Translations under genes and position numbers: made by a program
Shown: piece after piece, positions 43,198 through 51,630 of the stretch
How the letters are laid out: each line of letters opens with the position of its first letter
Position numbering within the stretch: position 1 is the first letter of the stretch
The notes under the pieces: generated by a model
The model's database searches: none
Seen by the model: the letters and a program-made list of their open reading frames with translations, nothing else
What the model was told of the DNA's origin: nothing
Source: CADEDH01 sp965216205
Lineage (GTDB): Bacteria > Actinomycetota > Acidimicrobiia > Acidimicrobiales > SZUA-35
Assembly: GCA_965216205.1 (NCBI GenBank)
Contig: OZ244139.1
Location: 3,162,001 to 3,226,000 of the forward strand
Reading direction: 5' to 3'
DNA: 64,000 nt

Positions 43198-43203
43198 ACG
43201 CTA
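43198..43203 (-). promoter_or_regulatory. TAGCGT -10 box of the nickel/cobalt transporter operon
   Basis: TAGCGT on the minus strand ends seven bases before the GTG at 43190. I looked for a cobalamin riboswitch between this gene and 43268 and saw none; the interval is too short. Confidence 0.45.
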
Positions 43204-43268
43204 GCAGCGACAACCGGTGATGCAACTTCGTCGCAGCTAGCGGCAACGGCCAGGTCGCTGGTCGCCGA

Positions 43269-43760
43269 TCACGAGCCGTTGACGAGACCTGCCGAGAACC
43301 GGGCGCCGGCCACGATGGCGGCATTGAGGTCGTCCGACGGGTTCGCCGCTGTCGCATCGAACACGGCGTCCGTGGTGAGGGCCCAGCGCGACGAGCCGTC
43401 GGTGAGCGAACCGGACACCCGTGCCCCGTCGACGGTCTGGCGGTCGGCTTCGAACCACATCCGGTCGTACACGGTGACGAGCATGTCGGCCACGCAGTGG
43501 TGTTTCAGGCCCTGCTCGAAGTGGAGGGGAGCGATGGCGAACGGCTCCTGGGCCGAGGCGTAGGGCCGTAGCACGTCGAGCACACCGTCGGGTCGGAGGG
43601 CTTCGAGCGCTTCGTCGTCGAGCGCCACGGGCTCGACGACGTCGATCGGCTCGTGGCCGGCCAGCAGGCAGGGCAGTCCCCGACTGGCTGCGGTCTTCGC
43701 CGCAACGAGAGCCGCCGGACCGGGGCCGAGCACGAGCAGGCGGGTCGCGATGGTGAGCAT
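43269..43760 (-). CDS. Small Rossmann-like protein of unknown function
   Basis: 163-residue protein. The N-terminus RLLVLGPGPAALVAAKTAASRG (7-28) resembles a dinucleotide-binding turn, and DGSSRWALTTDAVFDATAAN near 120-140 resembles the second FAD contact of flavoproteins, but the protein is far too short for a full oxidase. It could be a remnant or a minimal flavin-binding accessory. It follows the cyclase by 15 bases and ends the six-gene operon. Confidence 0.55.
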   Translation of the reverse strand: MLTIATRLLVLGPGPAALVAAKTAASRGLPCLLAGHEPIDVVEPVALDDEALEALRPDGVLDVLRPYASAQEPFAIAPLHFEQGLKHHCVADMLVTVYDRMWFEADRQTVDGARVSGSLTDGSSRWALTTDAVFDATAANPSDDLNAAIVAGARFSAGLVNGS

Positions 43761-43775
43761 GACGTTGCGCCCCGG

Positions 43776-44732
43776 TCAGAAGACGGCCAGCGGGTTGACC
43801 GGGCTGCCGGTCACGCCCTGGAAGCGGATCGGAGCCAGCACGAACTGGAACTCCCAACGGTTGCGGGTGGCGCAGGCGTCGGCGAGATCCTCGAGCTGGC
43901 AGTTGTCGATCAGCCAGAGGCCCATCGCCACGATGCCGACCATGTGGATCGGCATGACCACGTTCGGGTAGCCGGTCGGGGTGGGGTCCTGGGCGACGTC
44001 GGAGCCGATCATCGCAATGCCGCGCTCGTGGAGCCACGGCAGGCAGGCCGCCTGGTAGCCGGAGCGGGGCTTGTTGGCGTTGTACTCGCGCTTCTCCCGA
44101 CGCCGGGCCCCGCCCTCGCCGGTGCGGATCAACAGCACGTCGCCAGGTTCGCACCGGACGCCCGCCGCCTCCTCGGCCGCCTCGAGATCCTCGGGGTAGA
44201 CGTGGTCGTCGGCGTCGAGCACATCCACGCCGCGGAGGCGGGCGATGTCGAGCAGCACACCCCTCGTGGTGACACCGTCTTGCACGGCGAGCACGTCGTG
44301 CTTGAGTGCCCCCTGACGGTCCGAGACGAGCGAGGCGGGGGCACCGCCATACATCTTGCCGTCCCAGAAGAGGTGGGCCAGCGAGTCGAGGTGGGTCACG
44401 TCGAGCCCGTGGAACACCATCCCGATGTACTCCTGGGCACCGCCGGCCCTGCCGTCGCCGAGCAGGCCCCGACGGCCCTCGTCGTCGAGCCCGAGCCCGG
44501 TGGAGAGCATGTAGCGCTGCGACTCGACGGTCGCTCCCGGCTGCCGACCGGTGCGGATGTCCCAACTGCACGAGACCGAGACGCCCTCCTCGACGAGGCC
44601 GGCAGCGGCGACCCGCTTGGCTGGCGTCAGGTGGTTGAGGGTGCCGAGCCGATCGTCGTCACCCCAGCGACCCCAGTTCGACAGATCGTCGAACCACGCG
44701 AGCACTTGTTCTTCCGTGGGCGGTGTTGGCAT
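43776..44732 (-). CDS. Cyclase family protein (kynurenine formamidase fold)
   Basis: 318-residue metal-dependent hydrolase of the cyclase family. The signature is HGLDVTHLDSLAH (108-120), giving His 108, His 114, Asp 116 and His 120. Relatives hydrolyse N-formylkynurenine, isatin or lactones. The start ATG at 44732 has TAGGGT five bases upstream, an internal promoter of the operon. The adjacent amidase suggests consecutive hydrolyses of an amide or cyclic imide. Confidence 0.82.
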   Translation of the reverse strand: MPTPPTEEQVLAWFDDLSNWGRWGDDDRLGTLNHLTPAKRVAAAGLVEEGVSVSCSWDIRTGRQPGATVESQRYMLSTGLGLDDEGRRGLLGDGRAGGAQEYIGMVFHGLDVTHLDSLAHLFWDGKMYGGAPASLVSDRQGALKHDVLAVQDGVTTRGVLLDIARLRGVDVLDADDHVYPEDLEAAEEAAGVRCEPGDVLLIRTGEGGARRREKREYNANKPRSGYQAACLPWLHERGIAMIGSDVAQDPTPTGYPNVVMPIHMVGIVAMGLWLIDNCQLEDLADACATRNRWEFQFVLAPIRFQGVTGSPVNPLAVF

Positions 44733-44737
44733 GCCAA

Positions 44738-44743
44738 ACCCTA
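44738..44743 (-). promoter_or_regulatory. TAGGGT -10 box before the cyclase gene
   Basis: TAGGGT on the minus strand ends five bases before the ATG at 44732 and overlaps the amidase stop codon region, so the two downstream genes may also be transcribed on their own. Confidence 0.4.
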
Positions 44744-46069
44744 GCCTTCGCTCGAGAGCGGCTCGACGTGGCCGCCGACCGCCAACAGATCGTCGTCCCG
44801 CCACGCCCTGCCGACCAGTTCGAGCCCGACGGGCAGGCCGTTGGGTCCACGTCCGACGGGGAGCTGGAGGCAGGGGACGCCGAGCGAGGTCCAGGTGCGG
44901 TTGAACACCGAGTCGCCGGTGGTGTCGATCGCCGGCGCCTCGCCGGGGGCCGACGGTGTGAGCAGCGCGTCGATCCCCTGGACGGCGAGGAAGTCGTCGT
45001 GGGCTCGACGGGCGGCGACGAGGGCGCGTTGGGCCGCGGCGTAGTCGGCCCCGGTGACGGCATCGCCGCTGGCCGCCATCTTGCGCACGCCGCCGCTGAT
45101 CAGGTCCTCGTGACTGGCTCGCTCCCAGGCGAACACGCGGGCCACCTCGTACCGCAGCACGGTGTCGGCAGCGTCGAACACGGGCTCGAGATGGGGCAGC
45201 GGGTCGAGATCGATCACCTCGATCCCAGCGTCGGCCAGCACCCCGCCCACCCGCTCCAACACGGCGCCCAGCTCGGGCTGCGCTGCGGCCCACTGATGCG
45301 ACCGGTACCGCCCGACCCGAAGCCGCACGCCGGTGTCAGACACATCGTGCGGATCTCGGCCAGCGGCGCACGATGTGTCTGACACCGGCGTGCGCGGGTT
45401 GGTGAGAGCGGTGAGGAGGGTGTGGGCGTCGGCGACGGAACGGGTGTGCCAGCCGACGGTGTCGAACGAGTGGGCGAGCGTGGCGACACCAGCCGTCGGC
45501 ACGAGACTATGGGTCGGCTTGAAGCCGACGACGCCGCAGAAGGCGGCCGGCCTGATCACCGACCCGACGGTCTGGGTGCCGAACGCGGCGCGGACCATGC
45601 CGTCCGCGACCGCTGCCGCCGATCCGCTCGACGAACCGCCGGGCGTCCGCTCGGGGTCGTGGGGGTTGGTGGTGGGGCCAGGCCGGAACAGTGCGAACTC
45701 GGTGGTGACCGTCTTGCCGGTCACCAGCGCCCCGGCTCTGCGAGCCAGGGCAACGCAGGCGGCGTCGGCGGGCGGCTGGCGGCCCGCATAGATCGCTGAG
45801 CCCCGTTCGGTCGGCAGGTCGGCGGTGTCGATCACGTCCTTGACGCCGAGCGTCCAGCCGGCCAGCGGCCCACCCGCCAGCGGTCCGGCCGCGAGCAGCT
45901 CGGCCTGGCGGCGAAGCTCGGCGTCGGGATGGCGGACGACCCACGCCCGCACCACCGGCTCCCGCTCGGCCACCCGGACCAGTTCGGCCTCCAGGCCGCC
46001 CGCCGCTGGCGCCTCGTCTCCTCCCTGGGCTTCGTTCGCTCCGTCCACGCCATCGGCTCCTCTGGTCAT
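44741..46069 (-). CDS. Amidase signature family protein with an in-frame repeat insertion
   Basis: 442-residue amidase with the Ser-cisSer-Lys triad: Lys 77 in LGVKDVID, cis-Ser in TPGGSSSGSA (142-151) and nucleophile Ser 170 in GTQTVGSVIRPA. The C-terminus LQLPVGRGPNGLPVGLELVG is typical. Residues about 226-249 (TPVSDTSC, then DVSDTGVRL) are encoded by a perfect inverted repeat and have no counterpart in the family pattern; the frame is kept. The start overlaps the LLM stop as ATGA. Confidence 0.88.
   Translation of the reverse strand: MTRGADGVDGANEAQGGDEAPAAGGLEAELVRVAEREPVVRAWVVRHPDAELRRQAELLAAGPLAGGPLAGWTLGVKDVIDTADLPTERGSAIYAGRQPPADAACVALARRAGALVTGKTVTTEFALFRPGPTTNPHDPERTPGGSSSGSAAAVADGMVRAAFGTQTVGSVIRPAAFCGVVGFKPTHSLVPTAGVATLAHSFDTVGWHTRSVADAHTLLTALTNPRTPVSDTSCAAGRDPHDVSDTGVRLRVGRYRSHQWAAAQPELGAVLERVGGVLADAGIEVIDLDPLPHLEPVFDAADTVLRYEVARVFAWERASHEDLISGGVRKMAASGDAVTGADYAAAQRALVAARRAHDDFLAVQGIDALLTPSAPGEAPAIDTTGDSVFNRTWTSLGVPCLQLPVGRGPNGLPVGLELVGRAWRDDDLLAVGGHVEPLSSEG
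45324..45394. repeat. Family C inverted pair inside the amidase gene
   Basis: Two 28-bp arms (45324-45351 and 45367-45394) are perfect reverse complements with 15 bases between. Each arm begins CGCAC and ends GTGCG and contains a smaller palindrome GTGTCAGACAC. The design matches the intergenic pairs at 50222 and 56548 but with TCAGA instead of CCAGG at the centre. Confidence 0.85.
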
Positions 46070-47160
46070 GACGCCGGGTTGGCGGCGAGGTGATCGAAGA
46101 CCCCCGCGGGCCGGGTCGTCCGGTAGGCGGCGACGATCGGTTCGAGCTCGGCCGGGCTCGCGCCGTGGAGGATCACGCCATCGCAGCCGAGGTCGAACTG
46201 GCCCCGGACCGCCTCGACGCACTGCGCCGGGCTGCCGGTGGCGGCCGGAGCGAGCCAGTCGTCGGGGATGAGCGGCGCGATCCGCTCCAATTGCTCGATG
46301 GTGGCCACGGCGTCGATCGCGCCGGGGAAGTCGGCCACCAACGGGTCGGCCCGGAACCGCGCGAGCACCGCCTGATCCCAGTCGTTGGTCCGTACCAGCA
46401 GGTCGCCATACGCCTGGAGGTACGTCGCCATCCGGCCGACGGTCTTGTTCAACCGAAGGGGTTCGGGGAGGTGGTCGCCGATCGTGGCGAAGCACGACCA
46501 CACCCGCACCGCCCCCGGGTCTCGACCCGCCTCCTCGGCCGCCCGCTTGACCGCGCCGACCACCCGGGCGGTGGTCTCGTCGGTGAAGAAGGTGTGGAGC
46601 ACCACCGCGTCGAAGCACCTGCCGCCCAACGCCAGCGAGTTCGGCCCGAACGCCGTGAGGGTGAGCGGGATGCGCTCGTCGTGGGCCCCTCGCAGGGCGA
46701 GGGCGGGGAAGGAGCCGGCGGGGCCGTCATGGCCGAGGACCGTCTCGCCCCGCCAGAGGCGCCGCAACAGCCCGACGACATCCTCGAGCTGGGCGGTCGT
46801 GATCGGCGGGAGGCCGTAGGCCCGGAACGCCCGGTCGATGCCGCGGCCCAGCCCGAGCGAGTAGCGGCCGCCGGTGAGGCGGTGCATCGTCATGGCGTGG
46901 GCTGCGGTGACCATCGGGTGGCGGGTGTTGTGGTTCGTCACGGCGGTGGCGATGCCGATCGTGTCCGACACCGCCCCCACTGCGCCGCAGACCGTCGCCG
47001 CCTCCTTCACGTTGAGCCGCTCGCTCACGAACGCCGAGCCGAGGCCGAGCGCCTCCGCTGCCCGCACCTCGTCGATCAGCTCCCGGGGCGAGTCGGGCGC
47101 ACCCGCCAGCGTGTAGAACGCGAGCTCGTTCATCGGTGCCAGATCGCCGATCGGGGTCAC
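46066..47160 (-). CDS. LLM-class F420-dependent oxidoreductase (TIGR03857-like)
   Basis: 364-residue luciferase-like protein. ELAFYTLAGAPDSPRELIDE near 11-30, GLGSAFVSERLNVKE near 39-53 and AVTNHNTRHPMVTAAHAM near 72-89 resemble the actinobacterial F420-dependent subgroup TIGR03857. It lies between the kinase and amidase genes with four-base overlaps on both sides. The GTG at 47160 overlaps the kinase stop; an ATG nine codons later is an alternative start. Confidence 0.8.
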   Translation of the reverse strand: MTPIGDLAPMNELAFYTLAGAPDSPRELIDEVRAAEALGLGSAFVSERLNVKEAATVCGAVGAVSDTIGIATAVTNHNTRHPMVTAAHAMTMHRLTGGRYSLGLGRGIDRAFRAYGLPPITTAQLEDVVGLLRRLWRGETVLGHDGPAGSFPALALRGAHDERIPLTLTAFGPNSLALGGRCFDAVVLHTFFTDETTARVVGAVKRAAEEAGRDPGAVRVWSCFATIGDHLPEPLRLNKTVGRMATYLQAYGDLLVRTNDWDQAVLARFRADPLVADFPGAIDAVATIEQLERIAPLIPDDWLAPAATGSPAQCVEAVRGQFDLGCDGVILHGASPAELEPIVAAYRTTRPAGVFDHLAANPAS

Positions 47161-48242
47161 GTGAGGAACTCCTGCGCGCCGAGGTCGAGGGCGTGGCGGG
47201 CGTGACGCTTCGCCATCGCGGTGAACATGTCGTTGCCCCGCTCCGTCTCCACCACGATCGTCGACGCGATCACCGTGATCACGAACCCGTGGAACGAGCC
47301 GCGCCGATAGTCGGTCCAGCAGCGATCCCAGTCGTAGCCCATCACCCCGGCCTCTTCGAGTCCCCGATGGTAGGACCGCACGATCGCCTCCTCCTCGGGT
47401 CGGCGGACGTCGGGCTGGAGCCCGGCGCCGAGGAAGTACGCGACATCGATCAGCGGGTTGCCGACCGTGACCGACTGCCAGTCGACCACGGTCACCGTCG
47501 GCGGTGCACGGCGCTCGTCGATGAGCACGTTGTCGAGCCGGTAGTCGACGTGCACCAGCGTGGTGGGATCGTCAGCGACAGCCCACGGGGCCCCGGTCGA
47601 CGTGGCGACCTGCTCGATGATCGCAGCCTCGTCGGCCTCGAGCCGGGAACGGAACCGGTCGAAGAAGGGGCCGAGGAGCTGGTCGTACAGCTCGTTGCGC
47701 TGGGGGGCGGACGGGTCGACGCTCGGCACGAGCCACTCGATCTCCCCGAGCTGCCGGTCATTCCAGGTGGGTGCGTGCAGCCCGATGGCCTCCAGGACCG
47801 CGGCCCGGGCCACCTCCGCTGAACAGCCGAGGAGCTGGTCGCCTTGCTCCGCCGGGGCGAGGTCTTCCAAGATGAGGGCGAAGTCTGGTCCCTCGCCGTC
47901 GATGTCGGCGTGGTAGCAGACCGGGGTCCGGATCGAGACCCGGTCCTGCAGCTCCTGGTAGAAGCGGACCTCCCGCACGTAGTTGCGGAGGGCGACACCG
48001 GTCGCCCGACTCGTCTCGTCGTCGGAGGCGAACTTGCCGACGAGGGTGCGGGGGCACGCGTCGTCGGCCCCCGCCAGGTCGAGGTGGTAGCGGACGCACT
48101 GCCCGATCTGTCCGGTGCCGACGCCTTCCTGGCGGAAGCCGGTGACGGTGGCGGTGTGTCCGTTGCGGGTGAGGACATCGGTGAGGAAGCCGGCGTCGAC
48201 GTCGGCCGGACCGGCCACCATCCGCTCGCCCGGCACCGTCAC
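47157..48242 (-). CDS. APH-type phosphotransferase
   Basis: 361-residue kinase-fold protein of the APH/ecdysteroid-kinase-like group. The catalytic loop is LVHVDYRLDNVLI and the metal site VVDWQSVTVG. Catalytic-loop Asp and Asn are present, so activity is expected. In actinobacteria and sphingomonads such kinases often neighbour CrtC-like proteins as here. The substrate could be a hydroxylated hydrophobic compound; this is inference. Confidence 0.78.
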   Translation of the reverse strand: MTVPGERMVAGPADVDAGFLTDVLTRNGHTATVTGFRQEGVGTGQIGQCVRYHLDLAGADDACPRTLVGKFASDDETSRATGVALRNYVREVRFYQELQDRVSIRTPVCYHADIDGEGPDFALILEDLAPAEQGDQLLGCSAEVARAAVLEAIGLHAPTWNDRQLGEIEWLVPSVDPSAPQRNELYDQLLGPFFDRFRSRLEADEAAIIEQVATSTGAPWAVADDPTTLVHVDYRLDNVLIDERRAPPTVTVVDWQSVTVGNPLIDVAYFLGAGLQPDVRRPEEEAIVRSYHRGLEEAGVMGYDWDRCWTDYRRGSFHGFVITVIASTIVVETERGNDMFTAMAKRHARHALDLGAQEFLT

Positions 48243-49339
48243 GCCCCGTCGACGATGCCGGTGAGACCGGTCGGCTCGTGGGGGCCGACCACGAGCTGCT
48301 CGACCACTCCGGTCCCCTTCCGATCACCCCACGTCGCCCGCGACAGCGCTTGGATGTGGACGAACTCGGGAGCGGCGGGGTCGACGTCGTCGGTGGCGAA
48401 CGAATCGCGGGTGGCCTCCGCCTCACCCCTCCAGAACCCGTGACCCCACTCCGGGTGCCGGTAGCCGAGGCCGCTCATGTGGAACCGGACCAGCGGCTCG
48501 TAGACCACCTCCACCGGATCGGCGGACCACATCCCGAGCCGCATCGTCAGCCGTTCCGCCCAGCGGGTGCCGGCTGCCCAGGCGATGTCGGCATCGGCGG
48601 AGGCGGCCCGCTGGATCCGACCGGGATCGATCACGGGGTCGCCGACTCCGATGCGGGGCGCGACGGCGCCGCTCTCGTGCCACGGCCGACCCTCCGCGTC
48701 GTGGTTGAGGGCGGCGTGGGTGCACGCGTCGTCGAAGACGGTCGGGCACCAGATCCAGAAGAACTGCGGAGCGACCGGTGGGCCAGCCACCCGTTCACCC
48801 ACCGGGCGGTAGCCCCACGACCGGTCCCGCACCCCGACGTGGGAGGCGTCGATGTCGATTCGCTCGCCGTCGAGCTCGATCCAGCCTTCCCAGGTGCCGA
48901 ACTGGGTGAGGCGGGTGTAGTCGAACACGGTCTGGGTGCCGACAGTGTGGACGAATCGAGGCTCCTCGATCGCGGGGCTGAGCGCCCCGAAGCGAAGGTC
49001 GGCCGAGAGGCCGAACCGGTCGGTCACGGTGATCCGGTGACGCCGCATGGGTTCCTCGACGTGGACCGAGATCGGAGCGGCGGTGGTTTCGGTCCGGTCG
49101 GTGGGGCAACGCCTGCTGGCCCGCACGTTGTGCTGGACACCGTCGCGGACGACCGAGAACGCGCCATCCATGACCCCCCGGTTGGGGTAGACGCCGAACG
49201 CCACGGCGAAGAACACATCGCCGTCGGGGTGCCAACCGTTGAAGAAGAAGCGGTCGTAGGCGTTGGGCGACACCGATGCGTTGTGCAGAAGCGGCGTGGA
49301 CGTCTGGTGGACGCAGTAATCGTCGAGTGGGTGGAGCAT
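48239..49339 (-). CDS. CrtC/AttH-like lipocalin-type protein
   Basis: 366-residue soluble protein rich in Trp and aromatic residues. YDRFFFNGWHPDGDVFFAVAF near 28-48, GVRDRSWGYRPVG near 166-178 and FFWIWCPTVFDD near 191-202 resemble the double-lipocalin fold of hydroxyneurosporene hydratase (CrtC) and AttH. This fold binds hydrophobic molecules such as steroids or terpenes. It is the first gene of a six-gene operon and overlaps the kinase start as GTGA. Confidence 0.65.
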   Translation of the reverse strand: MLHPLDDYCVHQTSTPLLHNASVSPNAYDRFFFNGWHPDGDVFFAVAFGVYPNRGVMDGAFSVVRDGVQHNVRASRRCPTDRTETTAAPISVHVEEPMRRHRITVTDRFGLSADLRFGALSPAIEEPRFVHTVGTQTVFDYTRLTQFGTWEGWIELDGERIDIDASHVGVRDRSWGYRPVGERVAGPPVAPQFFWIWCPTVFDDACTHAALNHDAEGRPWHESGAVAPRIGVGDPVIDPGRIQRAASADADIAWAAGTRWAERLTMRLGMWSADPVEVVYEPLVRFHMSGLGYRHPEWGHGFWRGEAEATRDSFATDDVDPAAPEFVHIQALSRATWGDRKGTGVVEQLVVGPHEPTGLTGIVDGA

Positions 49340-49395
49340 GGGTGGCAGCGAACGTAGCGGAGTCGCAGGCTGGGAGTCGACCGTTGCGGTAGGGG

Positions 49396-49401
49396 TAAGG
49401 T
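49396..49401 (+). promoter_or_regulatory. TAAGGT -10 box, leaderless start of the enoyl-CoA hydratase gene
   Basis: TAAGGT ends six bases before the ATG at 49408 with no ribosome binding site. Confidence 0.45.
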
Positions 49402-49407
49402 TCGGCC

Positions 49408-50205
49408 ATGAGCGACTTCGGGACCTACGGTGACCTCCACGTGACGATCGACGACGACCACGTCGCCACGGCGGAGATCAGACGACCGCCCAACAACTTC
49501 TTCGACCTGGCGCTGATCGACTCGCTGGCCGAGGCGTTCACCGCCCTCGACGAGGCCCCGGAGTGTCGGGCCATCGTGCTCTGCGCCGAGGGGAAGCACT
49601 TCTGCGCCGGCGCCGATTTCGCCAACCGCTCCGAGCCGGCCACGCAGGCGACGAACCCCGACGGCACGCCCCGCCACCTGTACGACGCCGCGGTCGCGCT
49701 GTTTTCCACCAAGACCCCGGTGGTCGCGGCGATCCAGGGCGCCGCGGTGGGCGGCGGACTCGGCCTCGCCTGTATGCCCGACTTCCGGGTGGCGGCCCCC
49801 GAGGCACGGTTCACGGCCAACTTCGCCCGCCTCGGCTTCCACCACGGCTTCGGCCTCTCGGCCACGCTCCCCGACCTGGTCGGCCAGCAGCGGGCGATGG
49901 AGCTGCTCTACACCGGGCGCCGGATCAAGGGCGACGAGGCGGTCGCGATCGGTCTCGCCGACCGGTTGGTACCGCTCGACCAGCTCCGCGACGCCGCCCA
50001 CGAGTTGGCGGCCGAAATCGCCGGGTCGGCCCCGTTGGCCGTGGCGTCGATCCGCGAGACGATGCGGGGCGACCTGGCTCAGCGGGTCCGCGCCGCCACC
50101 GACCGGGAGCTCGTCGAGCAGGACCGCCTCCAGACCACGAACGACTGGAAGGAGGGGGTGAAAGCCATGGCCGAGCGCCGCACCCCCGACTTCACCGGCA
50201 CCTGA
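49408..50205 (+). CDS. Enoyl-CoA hydratase/isomerase family protein
   Basis: 265-residue crotonase-fold protein. The two oxyanion-hole segments are EGKHFCAGADF near 61-71 and QGAAVGGGLGLAC near 110-122. At the position following the second, ARLGFHHGFGLSATLP carries His rather than the Glu pair of classical hydratases, so isomerase, hydrolase or other crotonase chemistry is possible. It converges on the acyl-CoA dehydrogenase gene across a family C repeat pair. Confidence 0.85.
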   Translation: MSDFGTYGDLHVTIDDDHVATAEIRRPPNNFFDLALIDSLAEAFTALDEAPECRAIVLCAEGKHFCAGADFANRSEPATQATNPDGTPRHLYDAAVALFSTKTPVVAAIQGAAVGGGLGLACMPDFRVAAPEARFTANFARLGFHHGFGLSATLPDLVGQQRAMELLYTGRRIKGDEAVAIGLADRLVPLDQLRDAAHELAAEIAGSAPLAVASIRETMRGDLAQRVRAATDRELVEQDRLQTTNDWKEGVKAMAERRTPDFTGT

Positions 50206-50221
50206 TCCACCACTGCGACCA

Positions 50222-50306
50222 CCGCACGTCGGTGCCAGGCACAACGTGCGGCCGTGAACCGGTCGTCGGCGACCTCCGCACACCGGTGCCTGGCACCGGT
50301 GTGCGG
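50222..50306. repeat. Family C inverted pair in a convergent gap
   Basis: Two hairpin units (50222-50251 and 50276-50306) in inverted orientation, each bounded by CCGCAC and GTGCGG and centred on GTGCCAGGCAC or its complement, 24 bases apart. They fill most of the gap between two gene 3' ends and could also act as a bidirectional terminator. Confidence 0.8.
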
Positions 50307-50324
50307 GGACGGCGTCGGTCCGAT

Positions 50325-51566
50325 TCACCTTCCGACGTCGCGGAAGGGGATGCCCCGATCCACCGCCGGTTCCTTGGGGAGGCCGAGGATGTTCTCACCG
50401 AGGATGTTGTGCTGGATCTCGTCGGTGCCGCCGGCGATCGACTGGGCCGGGGTCGACACGAGCACCTCCGCCACCGTCTCGTCGACATCGTCGGGTCCGG
50501 TGCGGAGCATGCCCTGCGCACCGGCGATGAGGCCGTGGGTGTGGTTGCAGGCCCTGGCGATCTCCGACAGCGCCAACTTGCCGATCGAGCCCTCCGAACC
50601 CGGCGGTCGCCCGAGTTCCCGAGCCGCCTTCGCCCGCTCGGCGGTCAGCTCGGCCGCCCGGTGGAAGCTCGTCACCTTCATCAGCTCTTGCCTGACGACA
50701 GCGTCGTCGGTGCGGCCTCGGGCCTCGGCCCGGCCTCGGAGGAGGTCGATCCGGCCTTGCCGCTGCGGGTACCAGACGTAGGTCTTCTCGTGCTCGGCCG
50801 CCTCTTCCCGAGCCTCGTCGATGACCCGACCGGTGGCGCTCCTCTTCGTGTGGCGGCTCCCCCGTCCGGCGAACCGCCGCTCGTGGGCCAGGGTCCCCCT
50901 GGCGACCTTCCAGCCCCCGCCGACCTCGCCGACGACGTTGTCGACCGGCACTCTGGCGTCGGTGAGGAACACCTCGTTGAACGAGTGGTGGTAGTTCATC
51001 TGCTCGATCGGGCGGGCCTCGACGCCGTCCTGGTGCATGTCGATCACGAAATAGGTGAGCCCGGCGTGCTTGACCGCGTCCCAGTCGGTCCTGGCGATCA
51101 GGATCCCCATGTCGGCATGGTGGGCGCTGGTGTTCCACACCTTCTGCCCGTTCACGATCCACTCGTCGCCGTCGAGGACGGCGGTGGTCTTGAGCCCCGC
51201 CAGATCGGAGCCGGCGACCGGCTCGCTGAACAACTGGCACCAGAGCAACTCGCCGGTGAGGGTCGGCCGGAGGAACCGCCGCTTCAGGTCGTCGGAGCCG
51301 TGGTCGTACATAGTGGGGGCGGCGAGCCCCATGCCCCCGCCGAGCGGGGTGGCCACACCGCCCGCCTCCCGGATCGTGTGGTGGGCGACGCGGTCGGCCC
51401 AGGCCGGCAGGTCGCGGCCGAACCAGCTCGACGACCACGACGGCACGGCCCAGCCCGAGTCGACGAGGCGCTCACGCCACTCGAGCAGCGACAGGTCGGG
51501 ATCCCACGCCGACTCGAACCACTCGCGCACCTCGGCCGCGACGCTTGCTTCGGTTGGCTTGCTCAT
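50325..51566 (-). CDS. Acyl-CoA dehydrogenase
   Basis: 413-residue FAD enzyme. LLWCQLFSEPVAGSDLAGL near 128-146 and WIVNGQKVWNTSAHHADMG near 155-173 are the flavin-binding loops, and SIAGGTDEIQHNILGE near 384-399 is the C-terminal motif. The catalytic base is not at the classical Glu of short-chain enzymes and cannot be fixed by eye. The ATG at 51566 begins at family homology; the open frame extends 75 bases upstream. It ends the operon LigB, M24 peptidase, LLM, dehydrogenase. Confidence 0.88.
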   Translation of the reverse strand: MSKPTEASVAAEVREWFESAWDPDLSLLEWRERLVDSGWAVPSWSSSWFGRDLPAWADRVAHHTIREAGGVATPLGGGMGLAAPTMYDHGSDDLKRRFLRPTLTGELLWCQLFSEPVAGSDLAGLKTTAVLDGDEWIVNGQKVWNTSAHHADMGILIARTDWDAVKHAGLTYFVIDMHQDGVEARPIEQMNYHHSFNEVFLTDARVPVDNVVGEVGGGWKVARGTLAHERRFAGRGSRHTKRSATGRVIDEAREEAAEHEKTYVWYPQRQGRIDLLRGRAEARGRTDDAVVRQELMKVTSFHRAAELTAERAKAARELGRPPGSEGSIGKLALSEIARACNHTHGLIAGAQGMLRTGPDDVDETVAEVLVSTPAQSIAGGTDEIQHNILGENILGLPKEPAVDRGIPFRDVGR

Positions 51567-51630
51567 CACGCTCACGCTCCGAACGGGGTCTGTGTGTGGG
51601 TTCCCGCCCCCATCATCAGGAGCGAACCGC

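Noticed and set aside
43191..43268. Cobalamin or nickel riboswitch before the ECF transporter
   Set aside because: The gap is only 78 bases, shows no conserved riboswitch boxes and a -10 box sits directly before the start codon.
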